NCBI GenBank assembly: GCA_012295275.1
Contig: CM022665.1
Location: 12,639,976-12,703,975 of the forward strand
Direction of reading: 5' to 3'
DNA: 64,000 nt
Source: Chrysomallon squamiferum
Taxonomy: Eukaryota; Mollusca; Gastropoda; Neomphalida; Peltospiridae
In this document: one piece after another, positions 42,410 through 55,700 of the stretch
How the letters are laid out: every line of letters starts with the position of its first letter
Position numbering within the stretch: position 1 is the stretch's first letter
Program-made: the position numbers and the translations under genes
Notes under the pieces: generated by a model
Told to the model about the DNA's origin: nothing
The model's input: the letters and a program-made list of their open reading frames with translations, nothing else
Database searches by the model: none

Positions 42410-43710
42410 GAATGGTTAAAAAAATATAGATTTCACAACAGATGCAGTTATGGGACATATTTTGGTTGTTTCCATTAAAAATATTAATAAATCTGCCTTC
42501 TGGGATATTTATAATTACAAACTTAAATAATCAAGTGAAAAAACATTTATTTACTAATACAACTGTCATTTTGGGAGCTTTATTAATCTTTACAAAAATA
42601 ATTTCTTTAATAATCTTCTTCAAATTTATATCATTTTTAAATTTACAATTAAGGGTTTCAGGGATACATAATGCAAAAAGCTTCATTTACTTCATGGTAA
42701 TGGCTCATACTTATTTTGCTTTATCTACAACATATTTTTCTTTCTTTTATTTCTTTTTAATCAATTTATATTTACTTAATAATATCAATACATTATGTTA
42801 GTCTACTGTAAAGAGTTAAAAAAACAAAAATCTATTTTTTATTTTAGTTATTTACATAAAATATTGAAATTTGTTATTACTGGTTTTTTGGTGGAGTTTT
42901 AATAAATTGTTATTATTAATATTATAAAAAGCACAATATTAAAGAAATATATATTTCTGTAAAAGACTGACTTTTTACACTTTTTAATAAGAAATTATTA
43001 TTATTATTATTGTGTTTTCATCACCACTAACATTGCATGAATTATTTTTTTTTATATGATTTCTTACTTAGGCGTTACTAAGAGCACAGGTAACACACTA
43101 TGATATACTAACCACTCACTAATATTTTTATTTGTTTGTATTGTTTTATTAGCTTTTCCAAAACAATACATCTTTATTTACTTCCTTTATAGTAAAATTA
43201 TATTGTTTTTGAATCTTAGGGTAGACTTCTTTTTGTATTTTATTTTAATTTTTGATTTCTTAAATTTAAAAAAAGAAATTGAAAAGAGAAATGTAATTTG
43301 ATTTTACATTATCATAAGTATTATAACTGGTGAATTTTAATAGAATATTGATATTTGGGGCAGACACTTATTCAGAGTTAACGTAATAAAACTGAAGTAC
43401 TATCAGTGGTCAAAATGAGTTAAACATCTTCACTATAAATATACCAAATCAGAAAGATTGTTTATCTCAAATAATGTTCCCAAACTGACCCCCTCAGTGT
43501 TGAGCTAATTTCATATTAAACTAAATGGCTCAGCAACATTTTTTTTAACCCCACACATTCTTATTCTTATCCTATATATATATATATATATAAAATTTAA
43601 AATAGATATTAACTTTTGTATTTGTATTTTTGTGGAAGATAAGAAATTTCATTAGATTTCTGACATATCTGTGGCCCTGTATATCCAAAATGCATGTGAC
43701 CATTTTAATT

Positions 43711-43758
<48 letters not shown>

Positions 43759-46700
43759 ATTGTTCTATTTCATATTTAAGTTTGTAAGTACCAAAGATAT
43801 AAATGAAAGGTAAAAAAAAAAATAATAAAATAAAAAATGGTTACATGCATTTGTACATATGAAATTTCTTATCTTCCACAAAAATACAAATACAAAATTT
43901 AATATCTATTTTAAAATTTTTGTTTTTTTTTAGATTAGAAATTAAACAGTTTAATCAAACTTTTATTCAGATAACTTATAAATATTTTACTTTTTAAAAT
44001 ATGAATTTCTGAAAAGAATATTTATTTTTAGATCATTTATTCAGGGTGCTGTTTAAATAAAATAAAAAACTAATTAAATTTTGCTTATTGCTTTAAATTT
44101 CCATCATAAATTGAACTCACATCCTTTGGGGAAAAAAAAAAAAAAAATTATTTATATATATATAACCTGAATTTTATTTAGTTGAATTAAATGAAGAGTT
44201 ATCAAAATTAATCCATAAATATTTCATTTGTAATTATTTTTGGAAGTTTTGAAAGCACTTGTAGGTATAGGTAAGTTTAATAATTATAAAACAAATGCCA
44301 GTCATTAGAATGAAGTTCTTGTTAAAGCACTGGTTCAGAAGAAAAATATAATTTCATTTCATTTCTTCATTTATTTATTGTATTGTTTTAATTTTTTTCT
44401 TCTTCTCTTTTTCATATTAATTTTGTACTCAGGTGATTCATTTAATTAAAAAATCCCAGTTCTCATGATTTGAGCTTCATAATAAAATTCTGCTGTTGAT
44501 TTTTGTTTTGGCTTAATTGGCTCACAGTGCTTTCTAAAATGAGATTTTTTCCAAGTTAGCTGAAAAAATATGTAATAATTACATAACACAATGATCAGTC
44601 ATGTAGTGAGAGTGCCCATAATGACTCATAGAGGTTTTAATTTAATTCTTATAAGCCAAAACAGTTCTTTTTTAATATCTGGAAAAAAGTAATCAGCATT
44701 TACTTCATACTTTCAACTTCATAACATTATAAACGGACATAATAACTAAATTTTATAAAAATTAAAAATTAAAAAATAAGAAGGAAAAGTATTAAAATGA
44801 AAATTGTTAATAAATTAAAGCCAGAATAATTTTATTTAACATTCAAATATAAAAAGAGAATAAAACATTGAGGTAATTTATTAAAATATTTTTAAAATAG
44901 TGTTTAAATATCTGAAACTATATTGTTTTCAGTTTCACTTGCTTGTAATTTTTCAAAAAACCTTTCAAATTGTTTTTAGAGATCAGTCAACAATAAACAA
45001 TTCAGATGGAAATACAATATTAAGAATTCATTTAGAAATGGTTTGAAAATAAATAAATAAATAAACAAATAGTAATAATAAATTTTAAAAAGTTACTTAT
45101 ATTTTACTGTGGTTAGTATATTTTGAAGCATTGCTATATGTTCAAAAAATCTGACTGAAACATAACAGAAATAATTAAATATGATATTCCAACTTGCTTT
45201 AAATAAATAAATGAAATAAAGTCTGTGACTGAACATAGCAGCTCCATGTTGTTGTTTTTTAAGTGTCTTACTCACAATAAGTTTGCAGTAATTTGCATGG
45301 AACAATAAAATGTTGAAAAAGCTTATTTTAAATTGTCAGTAATTCATAACATGAAATGTCTTTTGTGTATAAACACTCACATTTATGTTGTGTGTGTAAA
45401 CAAGTAACAGTGATGACTATACAGCCATTTATAATAGAAATTAACCTATTTTAACATTTAATTTAAACATTTTAATGAATTACTGTGTAAATGAAATAGA
45501 AATCATTTTTAAATCAAAATATTTCTGAAATACAAACAGATTTATTCTACAAAATATTAAAATATGTATGATTATACTTTAAAATATTAAAATATTTACA
45601 AAAATACTTTGAACTGTTTAATCACATATAACTACTGTTATTAATAAAATAACTCTTTTTAGTTTAAGTAGTTTCTTTCAAGTATTTTTAGTTATGATCT
45701 AATTTTTTGTATAGAAATATATAATTTCATACAGCTCTGTTATATTCATTTTAACATCAGTTAATGTTTCTGGTTTCATTGAATCATTTTTCTTGTTCTT
45801 GGTTTTGTTTCATTCAGTTGTATTTTAATTGTTATTTACTTTAATGCTATCAGAGAAGGCAACAACAACTTAAAAAGGTGTGTACTAACAAAGAATAAAC
45901 TAGAAGGAGAATAGATTTTTGTTTTGTCTTCATAGATTAGTGCAATTTGTATTTTTCAAATGATTTTTGATCACATAGATATTTTAATTTTAAAGAAATT
46001 TGCAGTTACTGGTTCAAAAATGGTTAAGATATTAAGGTGTAATTTAGAATATGAAGATAAATATATATCAAAAGCTGGTGTTTGTAAAATTATGTGAAAC
46101 CTTTTTATTTTTAATTTCTCTTTAAAAAGTTACCTGTAATCTTTAAAAATCTGTTATTAATATACTTACTTTAAAAGAAATAAATAAAAGAAGATAAAAT
46201 TTGTGGAACATTTTTATTAGATAAAATATGTTCAATAAGATTTTTTTTTTTTTAAAACCCACTACATTAGACAGATAATGTTTTATTTTATAATATTTAT
46301 ATTTCATAAAAGTGTATATTGTTATGTTATTTTTTATGCGTCTAATTTGGTATGTAATTTATATCAAAATTTAGTTTTTCTCACTTTGTAAAGTTAAACT
46401 TCTGAGTCATAGAGAGGTAGAAAGAGTGAGAGAGAAAGAAAGCAAAGATTTAATGTATGTGTAAAGGTGTGTGTTTCATAGTGTTAAGAATTGTGATGAA
46501 ATAAAACTAATGGTTCAAGTATACAGAATATTTATTAGGGAATTATAGAAAAAAATAAAACAGAAAATAAAATGAAAAATATAATTTGGTTCAAAATTAA
46601 TCTCTAGCCTGAAGAAGAACACAGAGAGTTAAGTCCAGAACCTGAGGATGATCTTTCAGAAGCAGATCTGGCCAATGTCCAGGAAGAAGTGAACGTCCTC

Positions 46701-49700
46701 CAGCAGCAGTTTGACCAGGCTGTGGTAGAAAAACATTCTCTGGAGATGGAACTCCAGTCAATGAATGAACGTCTCAAAGCAGCAACTGAAATCATTGAAA
46801 GGTTGGTGATTCTGGACCATATTTTAGACTTACTGAAACCCAAAGATATATGAAAATATCGAGATCTTATTTGGCAACAATTAATTAAGCTGTGTTTCAG
46901 CTGAAATTAAAATTTGAGAAGCCCATTTAGATAGCTAAACCAGATGTAATGTTGTTTTTTTGTTGTTTTTTTTAATATTTAAATCTGTGGCCATATTATA
47001 TTGATGCAGTTTCTTCATAAACTATTACTAAAGTAGTATCAATGCATTAAAACTCAAATGCTTATTCTTAATATTGTTTTGAAAACATTACTCCATTTAT
47101 TATTTTAATTAAATATTAACAAAATAATTTATTTAATAATTTTGAACAGACTTGACAAACAGTATCTAAAATTTCCTCTGATGAAGTATTTCTATAATCA
47201 ATAAAATAAAATAAACATATATAGTAGTATATGAATGAAATAATAATAAAACAAGTAACAGATCATTTATCTAGCTTCCAGAAAACTGGTCTTAAAAATC
47301 TATTAATTTGAATCAGTTAAATACAATTTCATTTTTTCACTTTTCATTGTTTATTTTATCATTCATGCATCTTGGTTCAGAAAACCATAAAATCCTGAAA
47401 TGTGGGTCATTTTCAGTTTCAGTCTTACAGGATAAATGGTCTGGTACTGTATTAAAAATGTGTCTACAGAGGAGAATCAGATCCATTAGAAATATTACTG
47501 TATTAGTAATCCATTTTTAAAGGGTTTAGTTCACAACAAGAATTATCATTTGTCAGATTAATCATAAGAATATGAATATGTTTGCATATATATAAATTCT
47601 CAAACAATAAAGCTTTTTGACGATTTATTAGTTTAATTTTATTCCTCCGTTTTTTAATATTATTATTACATGCAGTATGAAGACACAGGAACGTGGTTGG
47701 CGGCAGTATGTGAAAGACAATGACTGCAACGAATTGTTGTTGAGTAACTGCATTGTGGCATCAGCCTTCCTCGTGTATTGTGCTGCTGTTGATATTGATA
47801 CGAGAACACGAATGGGAGAGTTCTTCATGAATGTTTGTGAACATCACACCCTGCCACTTCATCAGAAACTGCTGTTTAGAAATATGGAGTTGATTGAATT
47901 TCTTTCTTCTCCAGTAAGAAGCAGAGAATTCTTTTAAGATGATCAAATACTGACTAGCAATAAATTAATTTTAATAAAATAAAGGCCCTTCTTTTTTGTA
48001 ATATTATATATATTAAACATTTTATTTCTGCAAATTTTAAATTTTCGATTATGTTCCAGAATTAGATTTTAAAATATATAATAAAGTTCAAATACAAATT
48101 AACATTTTATGTTAACAAATTTTATAAAATGGATCAGATGCTAGTATTAGATTTTAAGGCATCGTTTGGAAAATATATATTAAAGTTGAGATGTGAAAAT
48201 CTAATTTTATGTTTGCAAAGATTACATTTTGGATTAGATTCAAGCTTAAAGTTATAGTTCTTGTGTGTGTGTTTTACAAATATGTTGAACAGTTTCATCA
48301 AATGTTACAATTATTTGCTTTAAATGTTTTGAAAAGGTTTTAATTCCATTTTACCTGTTACTGATGATGTTACAAAATAATTACTTATTTCTTTGATTAT
48401 ATTATTTATTTGCAATTATATACAAATATTAAATTTTTACTTACAACCTTTTTTTCCCCCCTCACTTATTTATTTTTAGCATAACTAAACTGTATAACTG
48501 ACAAGTTTTATATCACCTTTAATATCGAAAAACTAGTAAAAAAAATATCATACTATTTTCTTACAACTTTAAAAAAATGTATTATTCAGCTGGATGTGAT
48601 GAGACTTGATCTTCAAAATCTACCAACAACACAGCTGATGTTGGAGAATGCTGCCTTCCTCATGCAAGAGGAGAGTATTACTGCTTGGCCACTTATCTGT
48701 GACCCAACATCCAGGGTTCTTGACTGGCTGAGATGCTATTTCAAAGACAAGGGACTTGTTGAAACCAAATACCATGTGAGCTGAGTTCATTTGTTCATTT
48801 AAAATATGTTTGTGATTATTAAAGTAACTCAGTTTTTAAGAGTGTGTTTTTCTGAATGTATGAAATGGAAAGAAAAAGGCAAGAAATTGTTATGTTGCTA
48901 ACGAATGGTCTTTTTATTATTAATTTTTATTTTTAATTTATTTATTTTTTAGTAGTTTTTGCCATTTAAGACTGTCAGTGACAGAAAATGAATATACTTT
49001 TCCTTTTGTTGTTATGGATTTTATTGTTCTTAGCATAATGTTGCTTGTTATTGTTTGTTTGGGTATTTTATTTATATATTTATGTATTTATTTAATTATA
49101 TATTTATTATTATTATTATTATTTTTGTTTTTAAAGTAATATAAATAATGAAATATTTCCAGTTTTAATGTAAATATTATCACTGTTGTTTTAAAATCTC
49201 TGCTTGCTGTTTTCTTTATGCATATTAGGAAGTATTTTTTCGTAATGGGTAAATTGTTATATTAGGAAATGAGATCTCAACTTGAAAACTGTCTGGCTGA
49301 TGGTACAGCACTGCTTGTCACAGACTGTGATATAATGGAGCTGGTGAACGACAAAAGATTCAGAGACACAATACGTTCCAGCTACAGATTCATTGGTGGC
49401 AAGTCTCATTTCAAAGTAATTGTAAGTATCAGTTAAATATTTTACTGTTTTACAGTTTTTTATTAGATCTATGGACTTAAAACAAACCATAGGTTCATTG
49501 GTGGAAAGTCTTATTTCAAAGTAATAGTGAGTATCAATTAAATATCTCACTTTTTTAAACATTTTTGTTTAGGAGTATACAATGATCTACAGAATCACTG
49601 GCAAATTTCATCTCAAAGTAATAGAAAGTATCAACAAGTATTTTACTTTTTAAGCACTTATTATTTGATTTTGTGAGAACAGAACAAGGTAAAAATGTAT

Positions 49701-52700
49701 TGGTGGTAAATTTCATTTCAATGTAATAGTAAGTATCAAATATTTTACTTATTAAACTTTTTTTTTTTTTTTTTGAGCTTAAAAGACCCCACAGATTTCC
49801 TAGCAGCAAATCTAATTTTTTGTGTTATATATCATTTTTCTTCTTGTTATCTCTTTTTTTAATATCAGTTTTATGTTTTAAATAAACAAAAATCATTTAT
49901 ATTAAAAATAATTTCAGCAGTTTTCAAATAAACTTCACTCATCTAAATTACTTGGTAAATTAAAAATTATAACTGAGAAAACAAACAACATTTTAAGTAA
50001 AACAGCTAATACAAATTGCAGATATAATTATGTTATTTACTGATCTAAATAACACATTTTTAAAATATATAAAATGTATTATTCTTAACTTATACTTCTC
50101 AGGTTGAAGATCATGATGTGGAGTGTGACCCGAACTTTCGTCTTTTCCTGCACACTACAGTAGAGCCACACCAGATCCACCAGAACCTTGCTGCTTACAC
50201 AGCAGTCATGTTTTTCCAACAAAGTCGCAGTGACATGGAAGAAGAACTATTGAATGCTTTTATGCAACAGGAGAAATCTCGACTAGAAAATGAGAGAACA
50301 ACACTTAGACAGGTGAGTTAGGAATAAACCTTAAAGAATAAGCCTTAGTAATAAATCATTTTTTTCTCTTTTTTTTTCAATATTTCTCTTAAAAACCTGT
50401 GCATTTTATCATATTATGTACTGTTGTGCAGGAAAAACTTGAGAACATGGAATTACTACATCACTTGGATCACCAAATGAGAAATCAGCTGTCCAGTGAT
50501 GTTAGACTGATGAATGATCTGCAGGCCACAAAGAGATTAGCAGATCTCATGAAACAGTATGAAGAAACACTTGAAAGGTAAATAACAGAGTACATGCAAA
50601 AAAAAAAAAAAAACTCACTTTTATTGTGATCTCGTTAACTGAAGTAATTGGTATCATATATATGATCTCACATGTTATCTGAGTTTATTGCGATTATTTG
50701 TATTAATGCCCTGTTATTATCATTACTACTACTATTATTTATATATTATTTATTTTATTTTATTTTATTTTTGTTATTTTTTATGATTCTAACAATACTT
50801 TATTTAATTACAACTGACACATTCTCGGAACAAGCTTTCTTTACATAAAGTTTTCATTGTTTACAAAACATATTCTCTTGTCATATTTAAATTTTGAAAT
50901 GAAATCTGTTTTTCTGTTGACAGTCAGAGTCGAGTGGAAGCTAACGAGACTTCTATTATGAAAGCTCGTGAAACTTACAGGTCAATTGCCCGGAGAGCAG
51001 CTGTGTGTTTTGACAGTGCTCAGTACATGAGAGAACTTAACCCTGTCTACCAGAACTCATTCAAACAGTTTACAGATCTTTTCCTGGCTGCCGTCAGTCA
51101 CTCTGAAAGGTAATGAATATTTAATGTTTGTACAGGCTTGTACAGTGTGATTCTTTGTTTAAGTAATATTATATATATTAAGTAATGGTATTTAATTTTT
51201 GTTATTATCTAAAAAAAAAAAAGGTAATGCTAAGTTTTATTTAATATTTGTTTCTGTTGTTTTTCATTCTTTTCTTTTTTTTTCTAATAAAAATTTGTTT
51301 CTCTTTATTATATGTCTCTGTCTTGTTTCAAACTATTGCTTTCTATCTAATACTCTTCTGAATCGTTCATTCTTTTCTGTCAAGGTTGTTTCTGTTGTTG
51401 TTGGATTTTTTTATTGTTTTCTTTTAATTTTTAATCTTTATTTTGTTCTGTACATTCATATGTCGGTTTTTCAAACTGTTCATTCATCCATCCATTTCCA
51501 GTGAAATTAATCCAGAATAAATAAATATTTACATCAAATATCCTGATCAATAAACAGTCACAACACTCTGGTGGTATTATTAAACCAAAACTAACCATCC
51601 ATCCATCTATCCATTCATCAGTTTTACATGCAGCTGTCAGTCTTTAACTGCCTTCTTGTTTAATCTAAATAATATTTATTTGAAAAATGACTAATGTTGT
51701 TTATGTTGTAGGTCTGCAGTGAAGGCAGTGATAGAAAAACTCACATACAGTGCTTACACTAGCATAGCCAGATCAGTGCTTGAGAGAGACAGGCTCATTT
51801 ATGCCTTACTTCTTTCTATTGAGGTGAGTGCAATGTAAATTATTCGAATCTTGGATATTACTGATATTACTGTGTATGTGTTGTGTTTGTGTTTATTATC
51901 TGGATTATTAAAAGTAATAATTAAAAGACTGTCCTAATGGTTACTCATGGATATTAAAGAACATTTTATCAAGATCATATTAAATAAATAAAAAAATTAA
52001 AAAATTAAAAAAATTCATTTCTAACTTTTTTGTTATTACAATAGTAAAAATGTTTTTAAATTTTACGTTAAGATTAGGACATTTCATAAATTTTAAATAT
52101 TATTTTAGGTTGAGGAATCTCTTGGTCGTGTTGGACCAGGAGAAAGAGAATTCTTAATCTCTCCAAACTACAGCTCAGTGGTGATGTCCTCTCTCGGTTT
52201 CACACAACCTTCAGACAGTCGCATCGTACAGGCCAAGAAACCATTTGACTGGATGACCGATGACCAGTTCCACAATCTTCAAGTCCTAGCCACTCATTTA
52301 GACTGGTTCCAAGAGATGTTCGACCGCATGCCCAAAGATGGACGAGAGACACAGTGGAGGAACTTGTGTGAGTGCGAACTGCCAGAAAATGTTACATTAC
52401 CTGACAAGATGGATGACATTTACAGACCTTTACAAAGACTGTGTGTTATCAGAGCTGTGAGGAGTGACAGAATTATTCAGGCTTCAACAGCATTTGTGTC
52501 ACAAGTCTTGGGCAAACAGTAAGTTTTGGGGTCAGATGATTTCTGGGGTTGTTTTTTTCTTATCATAGAATTTTCTTATTAATACTTGTTTAAGGGTTTT
52601 TGTAGGTTTTCTTTTTATCATAAAGAAACATGTTTTTTCATAGGAAAAATATTTTAGAGTATTTTAATTATAAAAATAATAATAAAATTTTTTATTTTTT

Positions 52701-55700
52701 TTAATTTTTTTTATATATATATATATATTTTTTTTTTGTTATTATATATATTTTTTTTTTTTTGGTATCATAATCATCATCATATAATAATTATTATTAT
52801 GAATTTATTAATTTATTTTTATTATTATTATTATTTTTAAACATTTAATAAAACAAAATGATAACTTTTGTTAAAGGTATATTGGAGACATGTCAGTTGA
52901 TCTTTCTGTCATGCTCAAACAGAGCAGTCCAACTGTACCAATCATCTTGATGTTTTCAAATGAGTCTCAGATGGCAGCCAAACTCTTCACAGACTTTGCC
53001 ACTAAAAAACAGAACAAGATGGATTTAATTAGTCTAAGTGACAGCTGTGCTGCTACAGAAAGATCTGTGAGGAGACACATACACAAAGGAATGGCTGAGG
53101 TATTGGAAAGAGTGGATTGAAATAAACAATAACATTAAATTATACTTTCAGATCTAATATGTTGTATGTAATATGGACTTTGGGGTATAATATTTTAGTT
53201 CTTAATAACAAAATAAAGAATTTAGAGCTTTGGTAATTTTTATATAGTTAGAATCTAAGAAAGTGTAGATTTAAAAAAATAATAATAATAATTAACAAGC
53301 ATACATACGCACACTCAAATTTATCATATTGAAATGGAAAAAAAGATACTTGGAAAGTGATTGTTTAAGGACATCTCATCTCATTTTTCTATGAATTGTT
53401 AATAGGTATTAAATGTTTGGGCATACGATATTATTTAAAAGGACACTGCTTGGGATTTTTCCTGTTTCCATAGCCTAGAAATAAAATCTGTTAACAAGAT
53501 ACATAATTATGTAGTACTTAGTAAAACTGGAAATAACTGATAGGGCTATCTTAGGAAAACTGATCCTGCAACCAGCCATTGTCTCTGACCAACACTGTAA
53601 CTGAAAAACAGTTGCCATCTTTCAAATCTTTGTGTAATTTAGCTCTTCAGTCTAGCTATAATAGTTCTGTAATGTCCAGGGTTTTGATTGTATTTTGCAT
53701 GAAATATTACATACTGAAAGCTCTAATTGTTGTTTACATTATTTTGATTTCAGGGTAGCTGGATCATGCTTCACAATGCACAAAATGCCATCAGTCTGCT
53801 GAGTTCTATCGAATCAATGCTGGCAGAAAACCCAGATCAGATTGACCCTCAGTTCCGGCTGTGGTTGTCCTGTCAAGTCCCTTCAGCTTCAAAGTCAGGC
53901 GTCATCAACTTTCCTTTCAGACTGCTGCAGAATTCAGTGCGAGCCTTCATTGATTCACCAAAGGTGAGGTTTCTCTAATAATGTATATTCAGTGTATACC
54001 AGACAAATGCACAGTAAATTTAAAACTTATATCACAAGCTATTAAATTAAATTGTTGATATTTTCACTGAAGAAAATCATATGTAGTATTTATGACTTGT
54101 TGCTTTTATTCATTGATGGCACTATCCAGTGTCAGATTCTTTGTAATGGTGTGTTGCTACACATACATACATTCATTCACTAATATCTGCTTAACTGATT
54201 TTTCTAACAGATAATGAAGGACAGTCTGGTTCGCTCATTCAGCTGGATGGAGCATGACATTTTCAAACAGTCAGGACGATGGGACTGGCCAGTCATGTTA
54301 CACAATCTGTGTTACTTACATGCAGCTATTTGTCTGAGAGCCAGATTTGGTCAAGGAGGTTGGAACAACCCAATAGATTTCTTACAAGTTGGCTACACTG
54401 AACTCTTGGTATGTACATTTATGTATATTAGAATGTATGGACAAGAATAGATTTGTGAAAAATGATTCTGTACCAGGAGAATGCATTGACAAGAATGTAT
54501 TCATGAAAAATAATTCATTATAAGAGAATTCATAAGGAAACATAGATTTATGAGAAATAATTGCAAAACCCTTCAGTTGCAAATTAAATTAAATGGATTA
54601 TTTTTGTAATCCACACTTCCACTTAATTTTAATCTATTGCTTAAAAAATGTTATTCTAATTTCAGATGTTTAGATTATCTTTGTTGCTTTGGATAAAAAT
54701 TGTCCTTTAATTTTAGAAAATAATATATTAGATCTAACATAATCAATTTGTGTCTTGTTAACATTTCACGTACTAAATGTTTCTACAGTTTTTTGTCATA
54801 AGTAACCCTACACTGACCAGTATGAAATATTCTAAGTTATAATAATAATTTAAAACTGTGATGTTCATTATAATTATTGGTCTTATTTTTGTTTCAGTTG
54901 TCTGTATGTTATAATTAATTATTATGGTTCATGTGTTTATTATGAGTTAAATCTACATTTCAGGAATGTATTGACTATACAGTGGGTGAATTTAAGGAGC
55001 CTCTTGTAATGGTGAGTGCTGATGGATCAACCACACTGAGATCTATCTCTTGGACTGGCATCAGATACATAGTTTCTGAGGTGAGTACATCTATTTAGTA
55101 TGGCTCGTAATAATTAAATGTGACATATATCAGAATGAAAGAATTGTGGAAAGAAAATTTTTCACAGTAAGATTATTAAAGTATTTTAGACTATTTTATG
55201 AATTAGGTCCCATCTTTGATGATCCAGTTTGTGTGTGTTTGTGTGTTTGTATATATGTCTTGAATTTCTAAGTGTGTGGATATATATGTGTAAGTGAATT
55301 TTTGATGTCTCGTAGATGAATGTATATTTTAGTCTTTATATTTTTAAACTATACTGGACATCAGTGCAAGATTTATGACAGTCCAGAAATGTTAACGTAA
55401 TGACTTTTGTCAAATGAATGCCAGCTTATTAATCCTTTTGTTGCCAAATATGGTGTACCTCACAAGTATTTTGGGGGGAAAAAATTACCTATTGAGATAT
55501 CTCACCAACAGCAGTTTTCTAGCATATTGAGATATCTCTCCAGTAGCACACAAGAGTTAACATATATCATTTATTGTTACCATCCCAAAAATATTTGTTT
55601 TGACATTTTTGAGGCCAGACAGTTTTATATCCTCTGTATATTTGTATAATGCTTTTTTTAACAAATGAATAAACAAATACGCATGCGTTTCTTCTTTTTA

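Noticed and set aside
42654-42696. Segment between aattaag and gtaatg in the intron after exon 52
   Set aside because: TAA occurs in the required frame after five codons; no similarity to stalk sequence.
46604-46843. Ser-rich open frame on the minus strand
   Set aside because: It is the antisense shadow of exon 55, whose coiled-coil frame matches the dynein stalk.
55407-55649. Open frame in the exon 67-68 intron
   Set aside because: No dynein similarity, and exons 67 and 68 already join at the conserved position; treated as possible repeat remnant.
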